DNA from: Scytonema tolypothrichoides VB-61278 | GTDB taxonomy: Bacteria > Cyanobacteriota > Cyanobacteriia > Cyanobacteriales > Nostocaceae | NCBI RefSeq assembly: GCF_000828085.3 | Contig: NZ_JXCA02000030.1 | Coordinates: 278,193-342,192, forward strand | Direction of reading: 5' to 3' | Length of the DNA: 64,000 bases | Part shown: in pieces, positions 26,143-35,845 of the stretch | Position numbering within the stretch: the stretch's first letter is position 1 | How the letters are laid out: each line of letters opens with the position of its first letter | The notes under the pieces: model-generated | The model's input: the letters and a program-made list of their open reading frames with translations, nothing else | The model's database searches: none | What the model was told of the DNA's origin: nothing | Translations under genes and position numbers: made by a program

Positions 26143-27221
26143 TAGTTATCTAAAGACCAAACTTTAAGGTTTTCATATTGAACTGATTGACCACTTATAC
26201 CGTCTTTTGCTATTAAAAGCACATCTCCTTTATTTGTGAATTCTGAAACATCAAAGGTTTCAATGTGCATATTATTTACAAAAAAAGTAGCTTTTTTTCC
26301 TTCGATAGTTAAACGTAATTTATTTGAACCCTTATCTGAATTATTAAGATTTGATAATTTTCCTTCTAATTCTGTATTGATTGAGTCATCTGATCTGACT
26401 GATATGAAATTCCATTTTTTTTCCTTTGAAGTCACCCATACATCAAATGATCGTCCTTGGGGAGCGTTAAGGTTATTACTTGGATTTTTTGCATGAAACG
26501 CAAAACCATAAGTCCAATTATCCATTGCACCATCATAGGGGTTACGGAATTGAGCTTCAATAGTAAAATTACGAAGGTTTACTCCTGTAGGTTTTACTGG
26601 TATTACACCTTCCCTATACTCTCCTATCTTCCCCTCAGTCTCTGCTCTAACAAGTGGGGCATTTTGTGTTTTGATGAGAGTCGGGGTTAGTTGCTCTGGA
26701 ATACCTGCCAACCGAATAGCAGCACAACCAAATTTGTGTGCAAATTCCACCGGACGCCCAGATCCCAAAGCATCGTAAAAAGCCACAGCAAATTCAATTG
26801 CAGCTCTATCTCCGATAGCCTTTTTCATGCCAATCACATAGTTAATGTGTTGGGCAATCGCCTCTGCTTGCACTACGGAGTAACAGCCGTTAAGAACAAC
26901 ACACTCAACTTGATCCGCAAATAACTCAAATAGTCCCGCTAGGGCTTCTCCATCGACTAGCTTTAGCTGCCCAGTTTCATCCTCAAATACTAGACCCTCC
27001 TCTTGAGCGCCATGTCCAGAAAAATGAATAATCTGCGGATTGATATCCAGCATAGCCCGTTGGATGTCCCTGGGTCGGACTGCCCACCTCTGCTCTAAGA
27101 TAAATTGCTCCCGATGTTTGGCTCGTTGCAGTCCAGCATCGATTTCACGCACCTCCTCATCCAAACGCAGCGGTGTTGTGCCTTTAGGATTTGCTGCCAA
27201 AATTAGGATTGTTTGCACCAC
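26142..27221 (-). CDS. CHAT-domain caspase-like protease fused to a LamG/concanavalin-like domain
   Basis: Protein of 359 aa. Residues 1-175 form a CHAT (caspase HetF-associated with TPRs) domain with the catalytic dyad His70 in IIHFSGHGAQ and Cys113 in VVLNGCYS. A linker follows (about 176-205). Residues 206-357 form a beta-rich region, GVNLRNFTIEAQFRNPYDG...NWTYGFAFHA...FVNNMHIETFDV, resembling LamG/concanavalin-A-like sugar- or protein-binding domains. No TPRs or membrane helix are seen. A small RHH protein gene lies 73 nt upstream. CHAT proteases occur in stress, cell-death and defence modules; the role here is inference. Confidence 0.75.
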   Translation of the reverse strand: MVQTILILAANPKGTTPLRLDEEVREIDAGLQRAKHREQFILEQRWAVRPRDIQRAMLDINPQIIHFSGHGAQEEGLVFEDETGQLKLVDGEALAGLFELFADQVECVVLNGCYSVVQAEAIAQHINYVIGMKKAIGDRAAIEFAVAFYDALGSGRPVEFAHKFGCAAIRLAGIPEQLTPTLIKTQNAPLVRAETEGKIGEYREGVIPVKPTGVNLRNFTIEAQFRNPYDGAMDNWTYGFAFHAKNPSNNLNAPQGRSFDVWVTSKEKKWNFISVRSDDSINTELEGKLSNLNNSDKGSNKLRLTIEGKKATFFVNNMHIETFDVSEFTNKGDVLLIAKDGISGQSVQYENLKVWSLDN

Positions 27222-27294
27222 TTACTCAACTCCAGTTACATAAATTGATAAAGTTTCCTCGCGCAACTAACTTCGTTGCTAGCAGCAAAGTTGT

Positions 27295-27492
27295 TTAACC
27301 CGATTTGGTCGTAGCTTCTTCCGTCTGTGCCTTAACATCTAAAGAAATTTCGTTGGTTTCCAGCCATTGCTGGATTAACTCGACTACTACCTGATTCATC
27401 TTTTTACCTTGCATGACACAAGTAGCATGGAACCGCTTTTTTAAAGCGTCCGAAATGTTAATGTGCATTTCTCTGGTTGTTTTGGCATTCAT
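27295..27492 (-). CDS. small ribbon-helix-helix DNA-binding protein
   Basis: Protein of 65 aa. MHINISDALKKRFHATCVMQGKKMNQVVVELIQQWLE is the pattern of a ribbon-helix-helix (Arc/ParG/CopG-like) protein, with a charged tail. The longer open frame to 27660 adds 56 unlikely residues. The gene lies upstream of the CHAT gene in the same direction and may encode its regulator, or be a solitary antitoxin or partition-type protein. Confidence 0.65.
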   Translation of the reverse strand: MNAKTTREMHINISDALKKRFHATCVMQGKKMNQVVVELIQQWLETNEISLDVKAQTEEATTKSG

Positions 27493-27741
27493 GTAATTGA
27501 TCCTGACATGAATAAAGCTACAAAAGTAAAAATGGCTTTTCCGAAAAATGTCATTCAGGAGTGATACTCTCCTCTTGAAGAGTGATGCTTCCCGTCTCCG
27601 GGTTTCAATGTATCTAGAAATGTTTGAAACGTTCAGAGGACAACTCCGTGTAGCAAGCAAATTTTGTAATGTTCAGAACTTCTGGTTTATAAGAAGTAAA
27701 AGAAGGTATTAAATGGGGATTTGGTATTATTTTTCACTTAC

Positions 27742-27778
27742 AAAAAAGCTTGCCTTAGGATAAACCTTTAGCAAGCTT
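27742..27778 (-). terminator. terminator of the pnt operon
   Basis: Read on the minus strand, AAGCTTGCTAAAGG (27778 to 27765) pairs with CCTAAGGCAAGCTT (27760 to 27747), then TTTTG. It lies about 50 nt after the pntB stop. Confidence 0.8.
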
Positions 27779-27825
27779 ATATATGAGCTACTAGAGTAAT
27801 TTCCGATTACTCAATCCAAAATTCC

Positions 27826-29232
27826 TTAAAGCTGCTTCACCTCAGAAACCAACTTCCCAACCATATCCTTAGCGCTACCAAAGAGCATCGTCGTTTTACT
27901 CTTGTAGAACAACTCATTATCTACACCAGCAAAACCCGCACTCATACCGCGCTTAATCACAATCGTCTGCTTCGCCCGATCCACTTCCAAGATAGGCATA
28001 CCATAAATCGGGCTATTTGCATCACTCCGCGCTGCGGGATTCACCACATCATTCGCCCCAATTACCAAAGCGACATCCGTCTGCTCAAACTGAGGATTGA
28101 TATCATCCATATCATGCAATTGCTCATAAGGCACATTCGCCTCAGCCAACAACACATTCATATGTCCCGGCATTCTACCAGCAACAGGGTGAATTGCATA
28201 CTTCACATCCACGCCCATACGTTCTAGCTGATCTGCCAACTCACGTATACTGTGCTGCGCCTGTGCAACCGCCATCCCATAACCAGGAACAATCACCACA
28301 GAACGAGCATAACCCAACATCATCGCGCCTTCTTCGGGATCAATACTGCGAACAGTTTGATCCGTTGTAGCAGCACTACCACCAGCACCACCAGACGCAG
28401 CACCTGTACCAAAAGCACTGAACAGCACACTGAACAGAGAACGGTTCATCGCCTTACACATAATCTCGGTAAGGATGATCCCAGATGCTCCCACCAATGC
28501 GCCAGCGATGATTAACATATTGTTCATCACCACAAATCCAGCAGCCGCCGCCGCTAACCCGGAAAATGAGTTTAACAGCGAAATCACCACAGGCATATCG
28601 CCGCCACCGATGGGGATGACAAACATCACACCCAACACTAAAGAAACAGCAACGATCCCCAAAAAGACAGGTAAGCTGTGCGGTGAAATAATTAAATAAG
28701 CACTACCCGCAATAAAGGCAACCAGAAGCGAGAGGTTAAATGGTTGTTGCAAAGGAAATGTAATTGGGGAACCGCTCATAATACCTTGCAGTTTTGCAAA
28801 GGCTATAAAGCTTCCTGTGAAGGTGACACCACCAATTAACACATCCAGCAACATTGAGATGTTGGCATCAAGAGGTATTGGTTCACCGTTTCCTAGCAAC
28901 CGCCAAAACTCAGCAACCGCAACCAGTGCAGATGCTGCACCTCCCAAGCCGTTGAGCAAACCCACCATTTGGGGCATATCAGTCATTTGGACTTTGTACG
29001 CGGCGACAATACCAATCAAAGATCCGATAACCAACCCCAGTAAAATCATTTCATAGTTCAACACATGCTGATCCAGCATTGTTGCCACAATCGCCAACAG
29101 CATCCCCACAGCTGCAACAACATTACCTTGTCGTGCTGTCGCTGGTGATCCCAGTTGTTTCAAACCCAGAATAAATAAGGATGCAGCGACTAAATACGTT
29201 AGCTGAATCCCAGTTGGTAAAAAGTCGCTCAC
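27826..29232 (-). CDS. pntB: NAD(P) transhydrogenase subunit beta
   Basis: Subunit of 468 aa of proton-translocating transhydrogenase, which transfers hydride from NADH to NADP. The N-terminal two thirds hold about 8-9 membrane helices; the C-terminal NADP-binding domain has the GYGMAVAQAQH motif and the later GANDVVNPAA and KRGMSAGFAGVDN blocks. It overlaps the previous gene by 4 nt. Confidence 0.96.
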   Translation of the reverse strand: MSDFLPTGIQLTYLVAASLFILGLKQLGSPATARQGNVVAAVGMLLAIVATMLDQHVLNYEMILLGLVIGSLIGIVAAYKVQMTDMPQMVGLLNGLGGAASALVAVAEFWRLLGNGEPIPLDANISMLLDVLIGGVTFTGSFIAFAKLQGIMSGSPITFPLQQPFNLSLLVAFIAGSAYLIISPHSLPVFLGIVAVSLVLGVMFVIPIGGGDMPVVISLLNSFSGLAAAAAGFVVMNNMLIIAGALVGASGIILTEIMCKAMNRSLFSVLFSAFGTGAASGGAGGSAATTDQTVRSIDPEEGAMMLGYARSVVIVPGYGMAVAQAQHSIRELADQLERMGVDVKYAIHPVAGRMPGHMNVLLAEANVPYEQLHDMDDINPQFEQTDVALVIGANDVVNPAARSDANSPIYGMPILEVDRAKQTIVIKRGMSAGFAGVDNELFYKSKTTMLFGSAKDMVGKLVSEVKQL

Positions 29233-29522
29233 GCCTTAATCTCCTTTTTTTTGAACATTTGCAGCATTCTGTCTGTGACTAGGAAGCCACCCACCACGTT
29301 AACCATTGCCAAGATCACGGCAATCAAACCTAAAATGACTGATAAATTTGTCTCTCTAGCACCAGAAGCCACGATCGCACCCAGTACAGCAATTCCAGAA
29401 ATAGCATTGGAACCTGACATCAAAGGTGTGTGGAGGGTTGGTGGAACTTTATTGATAACTTCAAATCCTGTAAAGGATGCCAAAACAAACACAAACAAAG
29501 CAGCGATTAATGCTTCTGTCAT
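29229..29522 (-). CDS. pntAB: NAD(P) transhydrogenase subunit alpha part 2 (membrane part)
   Basis: Short subunit of 97 aa with three membrane helices, corresponding to the C-terminal membrane part of PntA in enterobacteria. The split of alpha into two genes is normal in cyanobacteria. Segment VINKVPPTLHTPLMSGSNAISGIAVLGAI is highly characteristic. It overlaps pntB. Confidence 0.95.
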   Translation of the reverse strand: MTEALIAALFVFVLASFTGFEVINKVPPTLHTPLMSGSNAISGIAVLGAIVASGARETNLSVILGLIAVILAMVNVVGGFLVTDRMLQMFKKKEIKA

Positions 29523-29582
29523 CGCTCAAAAAACTCCTTATGCAAATTGAGTTGTAGTAAGCACGCACTTACTACGAATTAA

Positions 29583-30746
29583 TTAACCTGCCACACCGCT
29601 TAAAGCTTGTAAGGCATCTTTCACGCGTTGGTTACGAATTTCACCACCGTGGGTAACACAAGCCGCATCAACGATGTCGTCGGCAAAATCCACCTGCAAC
29701 GCTTTGTCTTTAATCAACAGTTGCATCAACGACGACAAATTTTTGGAATAAAGTTGGCTGGCGTGAACTGGCATGGATGATGGTAAGTTGATAGGACCGA
29801 TGATAGTAACGCCATTCCAGACAATATCTTTGCCGGGATCAGTGCAAGCACAGTTACCACCCTGTTCAGCGGCGATATCCACAATCACTGAACCTGGTTT
29901 CATCTGCGCTACCATCTCTTGGGTAACTAAAAGAGGTGCTTTTCTACCAGGAACTTGGGCAGTCGTAATCACCACATCAGCATTCTTGACGTGTTCGGCG
30001 ACGACTTCCTGAGTGCGCTGTTTGCTAGCTTCAGAAATTTCTTTGGCGTAACCTCCAGCGGCGGTTGTTTCTTCGTCTAGTTTGACTTCGACGAATTTAG
30101 CCCCTAAACTTTGGACTTCTTCTTTGACGGCGGGACGAATATCAAAGGCTTCGACGATGGATCCCAAGCGTCTGGCGGTGGCGATCGCCTGCAACCCAGC
30201 CACACCAGCCCCCATAATAAACACTTTCGCGGGAGCGATTGTCCCAGCCGCCGTTGTCAACATCGGGAAATATTTTGGTAATGCTGCTGCACCAATCAGA
30301 ACTGCTTTGTAACCTGCGATTGATGCTTGTGACGATAAAGCATCCATACTTTGCGCCCGAGTTGTGCGCGGGATCATCTCCATACTGATCGCAGTTACCT
30401 TGCGTTCTGCCAGTCGCCGCGCTATTGATGGATTTCCTAAAGGATTCAGAAAGCTAATGAGTACAGATCCTTCCTTTAGTAAATCAACTTCTGAGCGTCC
30501 ATCTTCTCGCTCTTGAGGTGGGCTAACCTTAAGCAGAATATCTGCTTCACCCCATAATGTGGCGGTATCAGTGATCACTTTTGCGCCTGCTGCTTCATAA
30601 GCAGCATCAGAAAAGAAAGCCCGCTCACCAGCACCAGTTTCTACCCATACTTCCACACCTTGTTTTACCAATCGGGCAACGGTGTCAGGAATGAGAGCAA
30701 CTCGACGCTCACAGACTTCAATTTCTTTGGCAACTGCTATTCTCAT
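29583..30746 (-). CDS. pntA: NAD(P) transhydrogenase subunit alpha part 1 (NAD-binding)
   Basis: Soluble NAD-binding subunit of 387 aa in the alanine dehydrogenase/PNT family. It starts MRIAVAKE with ERRVALIPDTV, has the NAD fold GAGVAGLQAIATARRLGSIVEAFDIRP near the middle, and KPGSVIVDIAAEQGGN. The start at 30746 has GGAG upstream and fits the family; a longer frame to 30782 does not. It is the first gene of the operon pntA-pntAB-pntB. Confidence 0.96.
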   Translation of the reverse strand: MRIAVAKEIEVCERRVALIPDTVARLVKQGVEVWVETGAGERAFFSDAAYEAAGAKVITDTATLWGEADILLKVSPPQEREDGRSEVDLLKEGSVLISFLNPLGNPSIARRLAERKVTAISMEMIPRTTRAQSMDALSSQASIAGYKAVLIGAAALPKYFPMLTTAAGTIAPAKVFIMGAGVAGLQAIATARRLGSIVEAFDIRPAVKEEVQSLGAKFVEVKLDEETTAAGGYAKEISEASKQRTQEVVAEHVKNADVVITTAQVPGRKAPLLVTQEMVAQMKPGSVIVDIAAEQGGNCACTDPGKDIVWNGVTIIGPINLPSSMPVHASQLYSKNLSSLMQLLIKDKALQVDFADDIVDAACVTHGGEIRNQRVKDALQALSGVAG

Positions 30747-31448
30747 GCAATCTCCTTCAAGATAAATACCTATTTTTGGCAAGTTGTGAAATTTTTCTTA
30801 AGAGGCAATAGATGCACTTATCGTGCATGGGTAGCAGCTGTTAGCAGTTGCTTTGCCCAATCAACTTTACCTTCGCTCTCAAACTCGATAATGACCTACG
30901 CAAAGTCTCAATTTGGTTCTTGCAGGGTTTTCAGATTCCCATGTATTTGAAAAGAGGGGCTTCTATTACACATCCTATGTCAATCCCCAAAATTTACTCG
31001 TTTGTCTTTAACTTGTTTTAGGGATTGAAGAATTTTTCTGGATTTTTTTACATATTGCAATATTAGTAAAATTCTCAAAAACTATCCCCAAATAATATTA
31101 GTCAACCCTGACTTGATTACAACTTATCTTATCCAATCTAGTTCAACTTAACTACTAATTTTCATATTCAATTTTTCAATTTTTATAAAATTTTATATAT
31201 ATCTATACATATTTAGTAACAAAATCAAATCTCTACCGTGTTTTCAGTGACTTTAAACTGGGCAGAATTTTTGATGTTTATTACTTAGTATTAAAAGACT
31301 CTGGGAATATCGCCGACTACTGACGATGACACTTTTATGAGCAATTTACGTCCCAATATCTAAATGTTAAGTAGTAAAGTTTAGTTACGAACGTTTTGTG
31401 CTAGTCGTTTTACACAAAAGACCTAATTTCTGCCTCAGGAGCTTAACC
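30747..31448. other. 702-bp AT-rich spacer between divergent pntA and DUF2808 genes
   Basis: Divergent promoter region. The middle (about 31000-31240) is very AT-rich with runs of T and TATATAT. I see no gene, RNA or repeat that I can name. Confidence 0.45.
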
Positions 31449-31961
31449 ATGCGACGTTTACTCTCTACTTTAGCCGTGACTAGTTGTTTGCTAGCTGGAA
31501 TACCAGCCATAAGCTGGGCACAAAGTTTGCCAGGGTTGACGATATTTAGTGGTGTCAAGGGCGAAAATCAGCTATCTTTCCGATTAGATTTTGGTGGTCA
31601 AAGTAACGGCTGGGATAGATACCGGCTGAGAATTTCTAACAAAAAATTGAAAACAGCAGTTGCTCAATTCGTCATTTCTTATCCAGATTACTACAAAGGA
31701 ACCTTTGACACCAAGGAAATTGAGGTCAAGGTCAGGGGCAAGAAGATCCCAGTATCCGAAGTGAAGTGGGATAAAGAAAATCACGTTCTTCAAATTTTTC
31801 CTCAAGAACCAGTACCTGCAGGTAGCAATGTTGAGTTGGTTCTCTCTAACGTGAAAAATCCAGCTTCTGGAGGAATGTTCTATTTTAACTGCTCAATTCA
31901 ATCTCCGGGCGATGTCCCATTATCGCAGTACATCGGTACGTGGATCATAAGCATTAGTTAA
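31449..31961 (+). CDS. exported DUF2808 protein
   Basis: Protein of 170 aa. A signal peptide (MRRLLSTLAVTSCLLAGIPA then ISWAQS) is followed by a beta-rich domain with YRLRISNKKLKTAVAQFVISYPDYYKGTFD, the pattern of DUF2808, an extracellular family of cyanobacteria. The ATG at 31449 gives a clean signal peptide. Function unknown; probably periplasmic or surface. Confidence 0.85.
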   Translation: MRRLLSTLAVTSCLLAGIPAISWAQSLPGLTIFSGVKGENQLSFRLDFGGQSNGWDRYRLRISNKKLKTAVAQFVISYPDYYKGTFDTKEIEVKVRGKKIPVSEVKWDKENHVLQIFPQEPVPAGSNVELVLSNVKNPASGGMFYFNCSIQSPGDVPLSQYIGTWIISIS

Positions 31962-32199
31962 GTTATGACTTATCAATCATCAGTCATTCGTCAGTCAAGC
32001 AAAGGCAATGGACAATAGACAAATGACTGATGACTGAAGAAAGAACTTAGAACTCACCAACTCAGTAATTAGAATCAGGGATCATAAAAAGGATACTTTC
32101 ACCATGATGGATTTATGGAAAAAACAAAAAGATGTATTTCCAGACGCTCCGTAAGGTAGAAATACAAGGTCATTATTTAAAGCTTTCTAGCATTATTAC
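31962..32199. other. intergenic stretch before the rpmH promoter
   Basis: About 240 bp after the DUF2808 gene with TCAGTCATTCGTCAGTC-type repeats near 31980-32035. No gene is supported; a 16-codon ORF at about 32104 is too short to call. Confidence 0.4.
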
Positions 32200-32227
32200 T
32201 TGATTCTCAAACAAACAACATTATGAT
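32200..32227 (+). promoter_or_regulatory. putative sigma70-type promoter of the rpmH-rnpA operon
   Basis: TTGATT (32200-32205) and TATGAT (32222-32227) with a 16-bp spacer lie about 50 nt before rpmH; the overlapping TATAAT at 32227-32232 is another -10 candidate. Confidence 0.5.
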
Positions 32228-32279
32228 ATAATAGCCAATTGTGACTTTTTTTATGATAATTGTCTAAGAGGATAAAAAC

Positions 32280-32414
32280 ATGAAGAGAACACTGGAAGGT
32301 ACTTGTCGCAAGAGAAAAAGAACCTCGGGTTTTCGCGCTAGAATGCGAACTCCAGATGGTAGAAACGTTATCCGAGCAAGAAGAAAAAAGGGACGCCACC
32401 GTTTGAGCGTTTAG
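32280..32414 (+). CDS. rpmH: 50S ribosomal protein L34
   Basis: Complete 44-aa basic protein, [20 protein letters not shown] followed by [20 protein letters not shown] and RLSV. Length and sequence are typical of L34. An AGAGGA site precedes the start. It heads the rpmH-rnpA-PH-yidC-jag locus conserved in cyanobacteria. Confidence 0.97.
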   Translation: MKRTLEGTCRKRKRTSGFRARMRTPDGRNVIRARRKKGRHRLSV

Positions 32415-32444
32415 GCCATACAAAAGCTAATTATCATAGCAACT

Positions 32445-32864
32445 GTGGCATTGCCCAAGGCAAATCGGCTAAAATCTCGAAGAGATTTCCAGGCAGTTTT
32501 CCGGGAAGGAATCCGTCGTCATGGTTCACATATAACATTGAGAGCATTACGACCATCACCTTCCTTTAAGCCTTCTTGTGATACGGCTCCTGAAACTGTA
32601 AACACAGAAAACACAAAGCATCTTACTCCAGCCCAAATAGGAATTTCGATTAGCACAAAGGTTAGCAAACGAGCAGTTGTTCGTAACCGCCTCAAACGCC
32701 AAATTGCAGCAGCTTTGTATCAGTTGTTGCCCAAAATGTCACCAGGATGGCGGATTGTGGTTGTTGTGAAACCAGTAGCAGATATAAAGTGCGTGACCCA
32801 ACAATTTCTGCAAGAATTAGAGCAGTTATTGGAACAAGCTGAGGTGTTCAATGGGCATTCGTGA
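32445..32864 (+). CDS. rnpA: ribonuclease P protein component
   Basis: RnpA of 139 aa, the protein subunit that helps RNase P RNA mature tRNA 5' ends. It starts with GTG (ALPKANRLKSRRDFQAVFREG) and contains the signature ISISTKVSKRAVVRNRLKRQI, the RNR motif that binds RNA. It lies 30 nt after rpmH and overlaps the PH-domain gene by 14 nt. Confidence 0.95.
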   Translation: MALPKANRLKSRRDFQAVFREGIRRHGSHITLRALRPSPSFKPSCDTAPETVNTENTKHLTPAQIGISISTKVSKRAVVRNRLKRQIAAALYQLLPKMSPGWRIVVVVKPVADIKCVTQQFLQELEQLLEQAEVFNGHS

Positions 32865-33240
32865 AGAAGTTTATTATGAGGGTGGTCCACATATTGGGGA
32901 TTTAATCACAAGTATATTGATTGGATTCACTATTGTTGGTCTCCCATTGACAGTTGGGGCGATTGTCAGGGCGTTGTGGCTACGCTTCCGTATCACGGAT
33001 CGCAGGATATCCGTCATGGGTGGTTGGATGGGACGTTCTCGCAGCGACGTTATTTACTCAGAAATTGTCAAAATGGCTAAAATCCCCCGTGGTATTGGCT
33101 TGTGGGGAGATATGGTTATAACTTTAAGAGACGGTAGCCGTCTGGAACTACGGGCGCTTCCTAAGTTTCGGGAAATTTATGACTACATTGAAGAAAAAGT
33201 CATCGCCAAAAATCCTAGTTACGTGGGCGCTAAGAAGTGA
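32851..33240 (+). CDS. PH domain-containing membrane protein
   Basis: Protein of 129 aa with one or two membrane-proximal hydrophobic stretches (GDLITSILIGFTIVGLPLTVGAIV, about residues 16-40) and a bacterial PH domain (FRITDRRISVMGGWMGRSRSDVIYSEIVKM... DGSRLELRAL). It is part of the conserved rnpA-yidC gene string in cyanobacteria, between RNase P and the membrane insertase. The exact role is unknown. Confidence 0.85.
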   Translation: MGIREEVYYEGGPHIGDLITSILIGFTIVGLPLTVGAIVRALWLRFRITDRRISVMGGWMGRSRSDVIYSEIVKMAKIPRGIGLWGDMVITLRDGSRLELRALPKFREIYDYIEEKVIAKNPSYVGAKK

Positions 33241-33457
33241 TAAGGAGGATGAGGGGAAACAGAAGAAAGGGAGCGAAGGAGGGAGGAATATTTCCCCACA
33301 CTCCCACACTCCCTCACTCCCTTATTCTCATTTCCCTTATTTCCCCAATTCATATAATGTGCGGCTATCCGTAGTACCACGCTAGTCGCAATCTAAATCA
33401 TGATTTAGATAAATTAGATGATGTCAATTTACAGTATCTCAGGTTGAATTCAGAATA

Positions 33458-34603
33458 ATGGATTTTGGTATCGGGTTTCTCTCGAACAACGTGATGCTGC
33501 CAATCATAGACTTGTTCTATAGCATTGTGCCTAGCTATGGATTGGCGATTGTAGCATTAACATTGATCATCCGCTTTGCGCTCTATCCCCTGAGTGCTGG
33601 TTCAATTCGCAATATGCGACGGATGAAGATCGTCCAACCCCTGATGAATAAGCGGATGCAAGAAGTTAGGGAGCGATATAAGGACGATCCGCAAAAGCAG
33701 CAGGAAGAAATGATGAATGTCCAAAAAGAATTTGGCAATCCCCTTGCAGGTTGTTTGCCATTGCTGCTACAAATGCCAGTTTTACTGGCACTGTTTGCCA
33801 CTTTGCGGGGTTCACCTTTTTCTGGTGTCAACTATAGCGTGAATCTTCAAATCTTTCCTGCCGAACAAATCGAAAGAATTCAACCGCAAGCCTTTGCAAC
33901 TCCCCCACAAAACATCTATATCTCTGAAGGGGAACACCTTAAGGTGAATGCCATCCTTCCTGGAGGCAATAAATTAGCGGTGGGAGAACATACGAAAATA
34001 GAATATCAAACTGTCGAGGGTAAACCTTTTGAGGCACTATTAGCAGAACACCCCAATACTCAGTTAATCCCCGAATGGAAAATTACCAAAGGGGAAGAAA
34101 GGATAAAAATTGATGCTGAGGGTAATATAGAAGCCTTACAGCCGGGGGATGTTACAATCCAAGGAACAATTCCGGGACTCGCCGCAAATCAAGGATTTCT
34201 CTTTATTGATGCCTTGGGTAGAGTTGGTGCAATTGATCCAGACGGCATTATTCACTGGGATATTGTCGCTATGGTTATCCTGTTTGGTATTACCCTTTAC
34301 GTTAGCCAAATCCTTTCTGGGCAAAATACCACGAATGCCAACCCACAGCAGGACACTGTTAACAAAATCACTCCTGTGATCTTTTCTGGGATGTTTTTGT
34401 TCTTTCCCCTGCCAGCTGGGGTGTTGATGTATATGGTGATTGGTAATATTTTCCAGACATTGCAAACCTACATTCTCACGCGTGAACCCCTACCAGAAGA
34501 ACTACAAAAAATTGTAGACACTCAGGAGAAAGAAGAAGAAAGCGCAAAACAAAAAGCGCTGCCGTTTGAACCAAAAAGTTCTAAGAAAAAGACTACAGGG
34601 TAA
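33458..34603 (+). CDS. yidC: membrane protein insertase YidC/Alb3
   Basis: YidC of 381 aa, which inserts proteins into plasma and thylakoid membranes. The N-terminal helix ([20 protein letters not shown]) and [30 protein letters not shown], then [20 protein letters not shown], form the conserved hydrophilic-groove core. Residues about 130-265 form an inserted beta-rich segment with a BIG2-like part ([23 protein letters not shown]), and the last helices follow ([35 protein letters not shown]). The Lys-rich C-terminus is usual for ribosome binding. It shares 1 nt with jag. Confidence 0.95.
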   Translation: MDFGIGFLSNNVMLPIIDLFYSIVPSYGLAIVALTLIIRFALYPLSAGSIRNMRRMKIVQPLMNKRMQEVRERYKDDPQKQQEEMMNVQKEFGNPLAGCLPLLLQMPVLLALFATLRGSPFSGVNYSVNLQIFPAEQIERIQPQAFATPPQNIYISEGEHLKVNAILPGGNKLAVGEHTKIEYQTVEGKPFEALLAEHPNTQLIPEWKITKGEERIKIDAEGNIEALQPGDVTIQGTIPGLAANQGFLFIDALGRVGAIDPDGIIHWDIVAMVILFGITLYVSQILSGQNTTNANPQQDTVNKITPVIFSGMFLFFPLPAGVLMYMVIGNIFQTLQTYILTREPLPEELQKIVDTQEKEEESAKQKALPFEPKSSKKKTTG

Positions 34604-35133
34604 TGATGACAGACAGTCGAATGAAACGAGGTCAGGAGTGGTTGAAAACGCTGCTGCAACTTAGTGGGCTATCTGTTGATATAAAAGGTGAGAAAGAAAC
34701 AGCCATCGCTGAGGATGAGGAATCCCCAGAACAGGATAGTTACTGGTTGACGATTGGTGAAACCAATTTATCACCTGAACAAATCGAAATTTTAACCGGT
34801 CCCGATGGTTCAGTGCTAGATGCGATTCAGTATCTAGCAAATTCTATTCTCAACTTAAGTCAACTACAAGAAGAGCAAGCCTCTTACACTGTTGAATTAA
34901 ACGGCTACCGCGTCAGGAGATACGCCCAAATTCGCGCAATAGCTGAAGCAGCAGCCCAGCAAGTGCGTTCCTCTGGTCAAGAAGCTGAAATTAAGTCACT
35001 CAGTTCAGCTGAACGCCGTCAAATTCACACTTTTTTGAAAGAGTTTGGTGACTTAGAAACCTTCAGCCGAGGAAAAGAGCCGCATCGTCAACTTATTGTA
35101 CGCCTTGCATCGATGGAATCACTGAGGAGTTAA
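34603..35133 (+). CDS. jag: Jag/KhpB-like R3H-domain RNA-binding protein
   Basis: Protein of 176 aa, start overlapping the yidC stop (TAATG). A KH-like region (LTGPDGSVLDAIQYLANSILNLS) lies at about residues 63-85 and an R3H domain at about 140-170 (RRQIHTFLKEFGDLETFSRGKEPHRQLIV). The Jag-N domain of Firmicutes is missing, as in cyanobacterial members. It is expected to bind RNA and belongs to the yidC operon. Confidence 0.9.
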   Translation: MMTDSRMKRGQEWLKTLLQLSGLSVDIKGEKETAIAEDEESPEQDSYWLTIGETNLSPEQIEILTGPDGSVLDAIQYLANSILNLSQLQEEQASYTVELNGYRVRRYAQIRAIAEAAAQQVRSSGQEAEIKSLSSAERRQIHTFLKEFGDLETFSRGKEPHRQLIVRLASMESLRS

Positions 35134-35328
35134 TTCTTAAGAGTGAAGAGTGAAGAGTGAACACCAAAAGTGACAACTCATCACTCATAACTCACAAATA
35201 TAGCGATTTTGAAATGGATAAGAAAATTCCTTATATCATAAAGTAAGGTTACTAAAGTCCTGACTTGAACGACTGACGCAATATCTTTGCTTGGCTTTTA
35301 AAGTCACAAAAACTAAAAGGAATTGGCG

Positions 35329-35700
35329 ATGACACAAGCAACAAACGTACTCGGCGACGAGCTAGAAATGTGCTGCTCTTCTCCCGTGACTGGATATTAT
35401 CGCGATGGGTTTTGTAACACAGGTGGTATGGATTTTGGGTTACACGTTGTTTGTGCCCAAGTGACAACAGAATTTCTTGAATTTACTAAATCACGAGGAA
35501 ACGACCTCAGTACGCCAGTTCCCGAATATCAATTTCCTGGTTTGAAAGAAGGCGATCGCTGGTGTTTATGTGCAGCTCGCTGGCAAGAAGCTCTTGAGGC
35601 TGGTGTTGCTCCTCCTGTTATCCTTAGCGCAACTCATGCAAGAGCTTTAGAAGCGGTTTCTGTGGATGATTTGAAAAAACATGCCCTAACTTCTTCTTAA
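35329..35700 (+). CDS. DUF2237 family protein
   Basis: Protein of 123 aa. CCSSPVTGYYRDGFCNTGGMDFGLHVVCAQVT and GDRWCLCAARWQEAL are the signature of DUF2237, with several conserved cysteines. The ATG at 35329 is used instead of the in-frame TTG at 35323. Function unknown. Confidence 0.9.
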   Translation: MTQATNVLGDELEMCCSSPVTGYYRDGFCNTGGMDFGLHVVCAQVTTEFLEFTKSRGNDLSTPVPEYQFPGLKEGDRWCLCAARWQEALEAGVAPPVILSATHARALEAVSVDDLKKHALTSS

Positions 35701-35845
35701 AGAAAGCTAAAAATTTCTTTGACTTTAGTCGCACCCCACTGAGCATCTGATAAACTGGCTAAAACTCAACTTCAGACTGATTTTCATAGCTTTAATGAGA
35801 GTCATAATTTAGCAAGAATTACAGTGGGTGCAATAAAATTAAACA

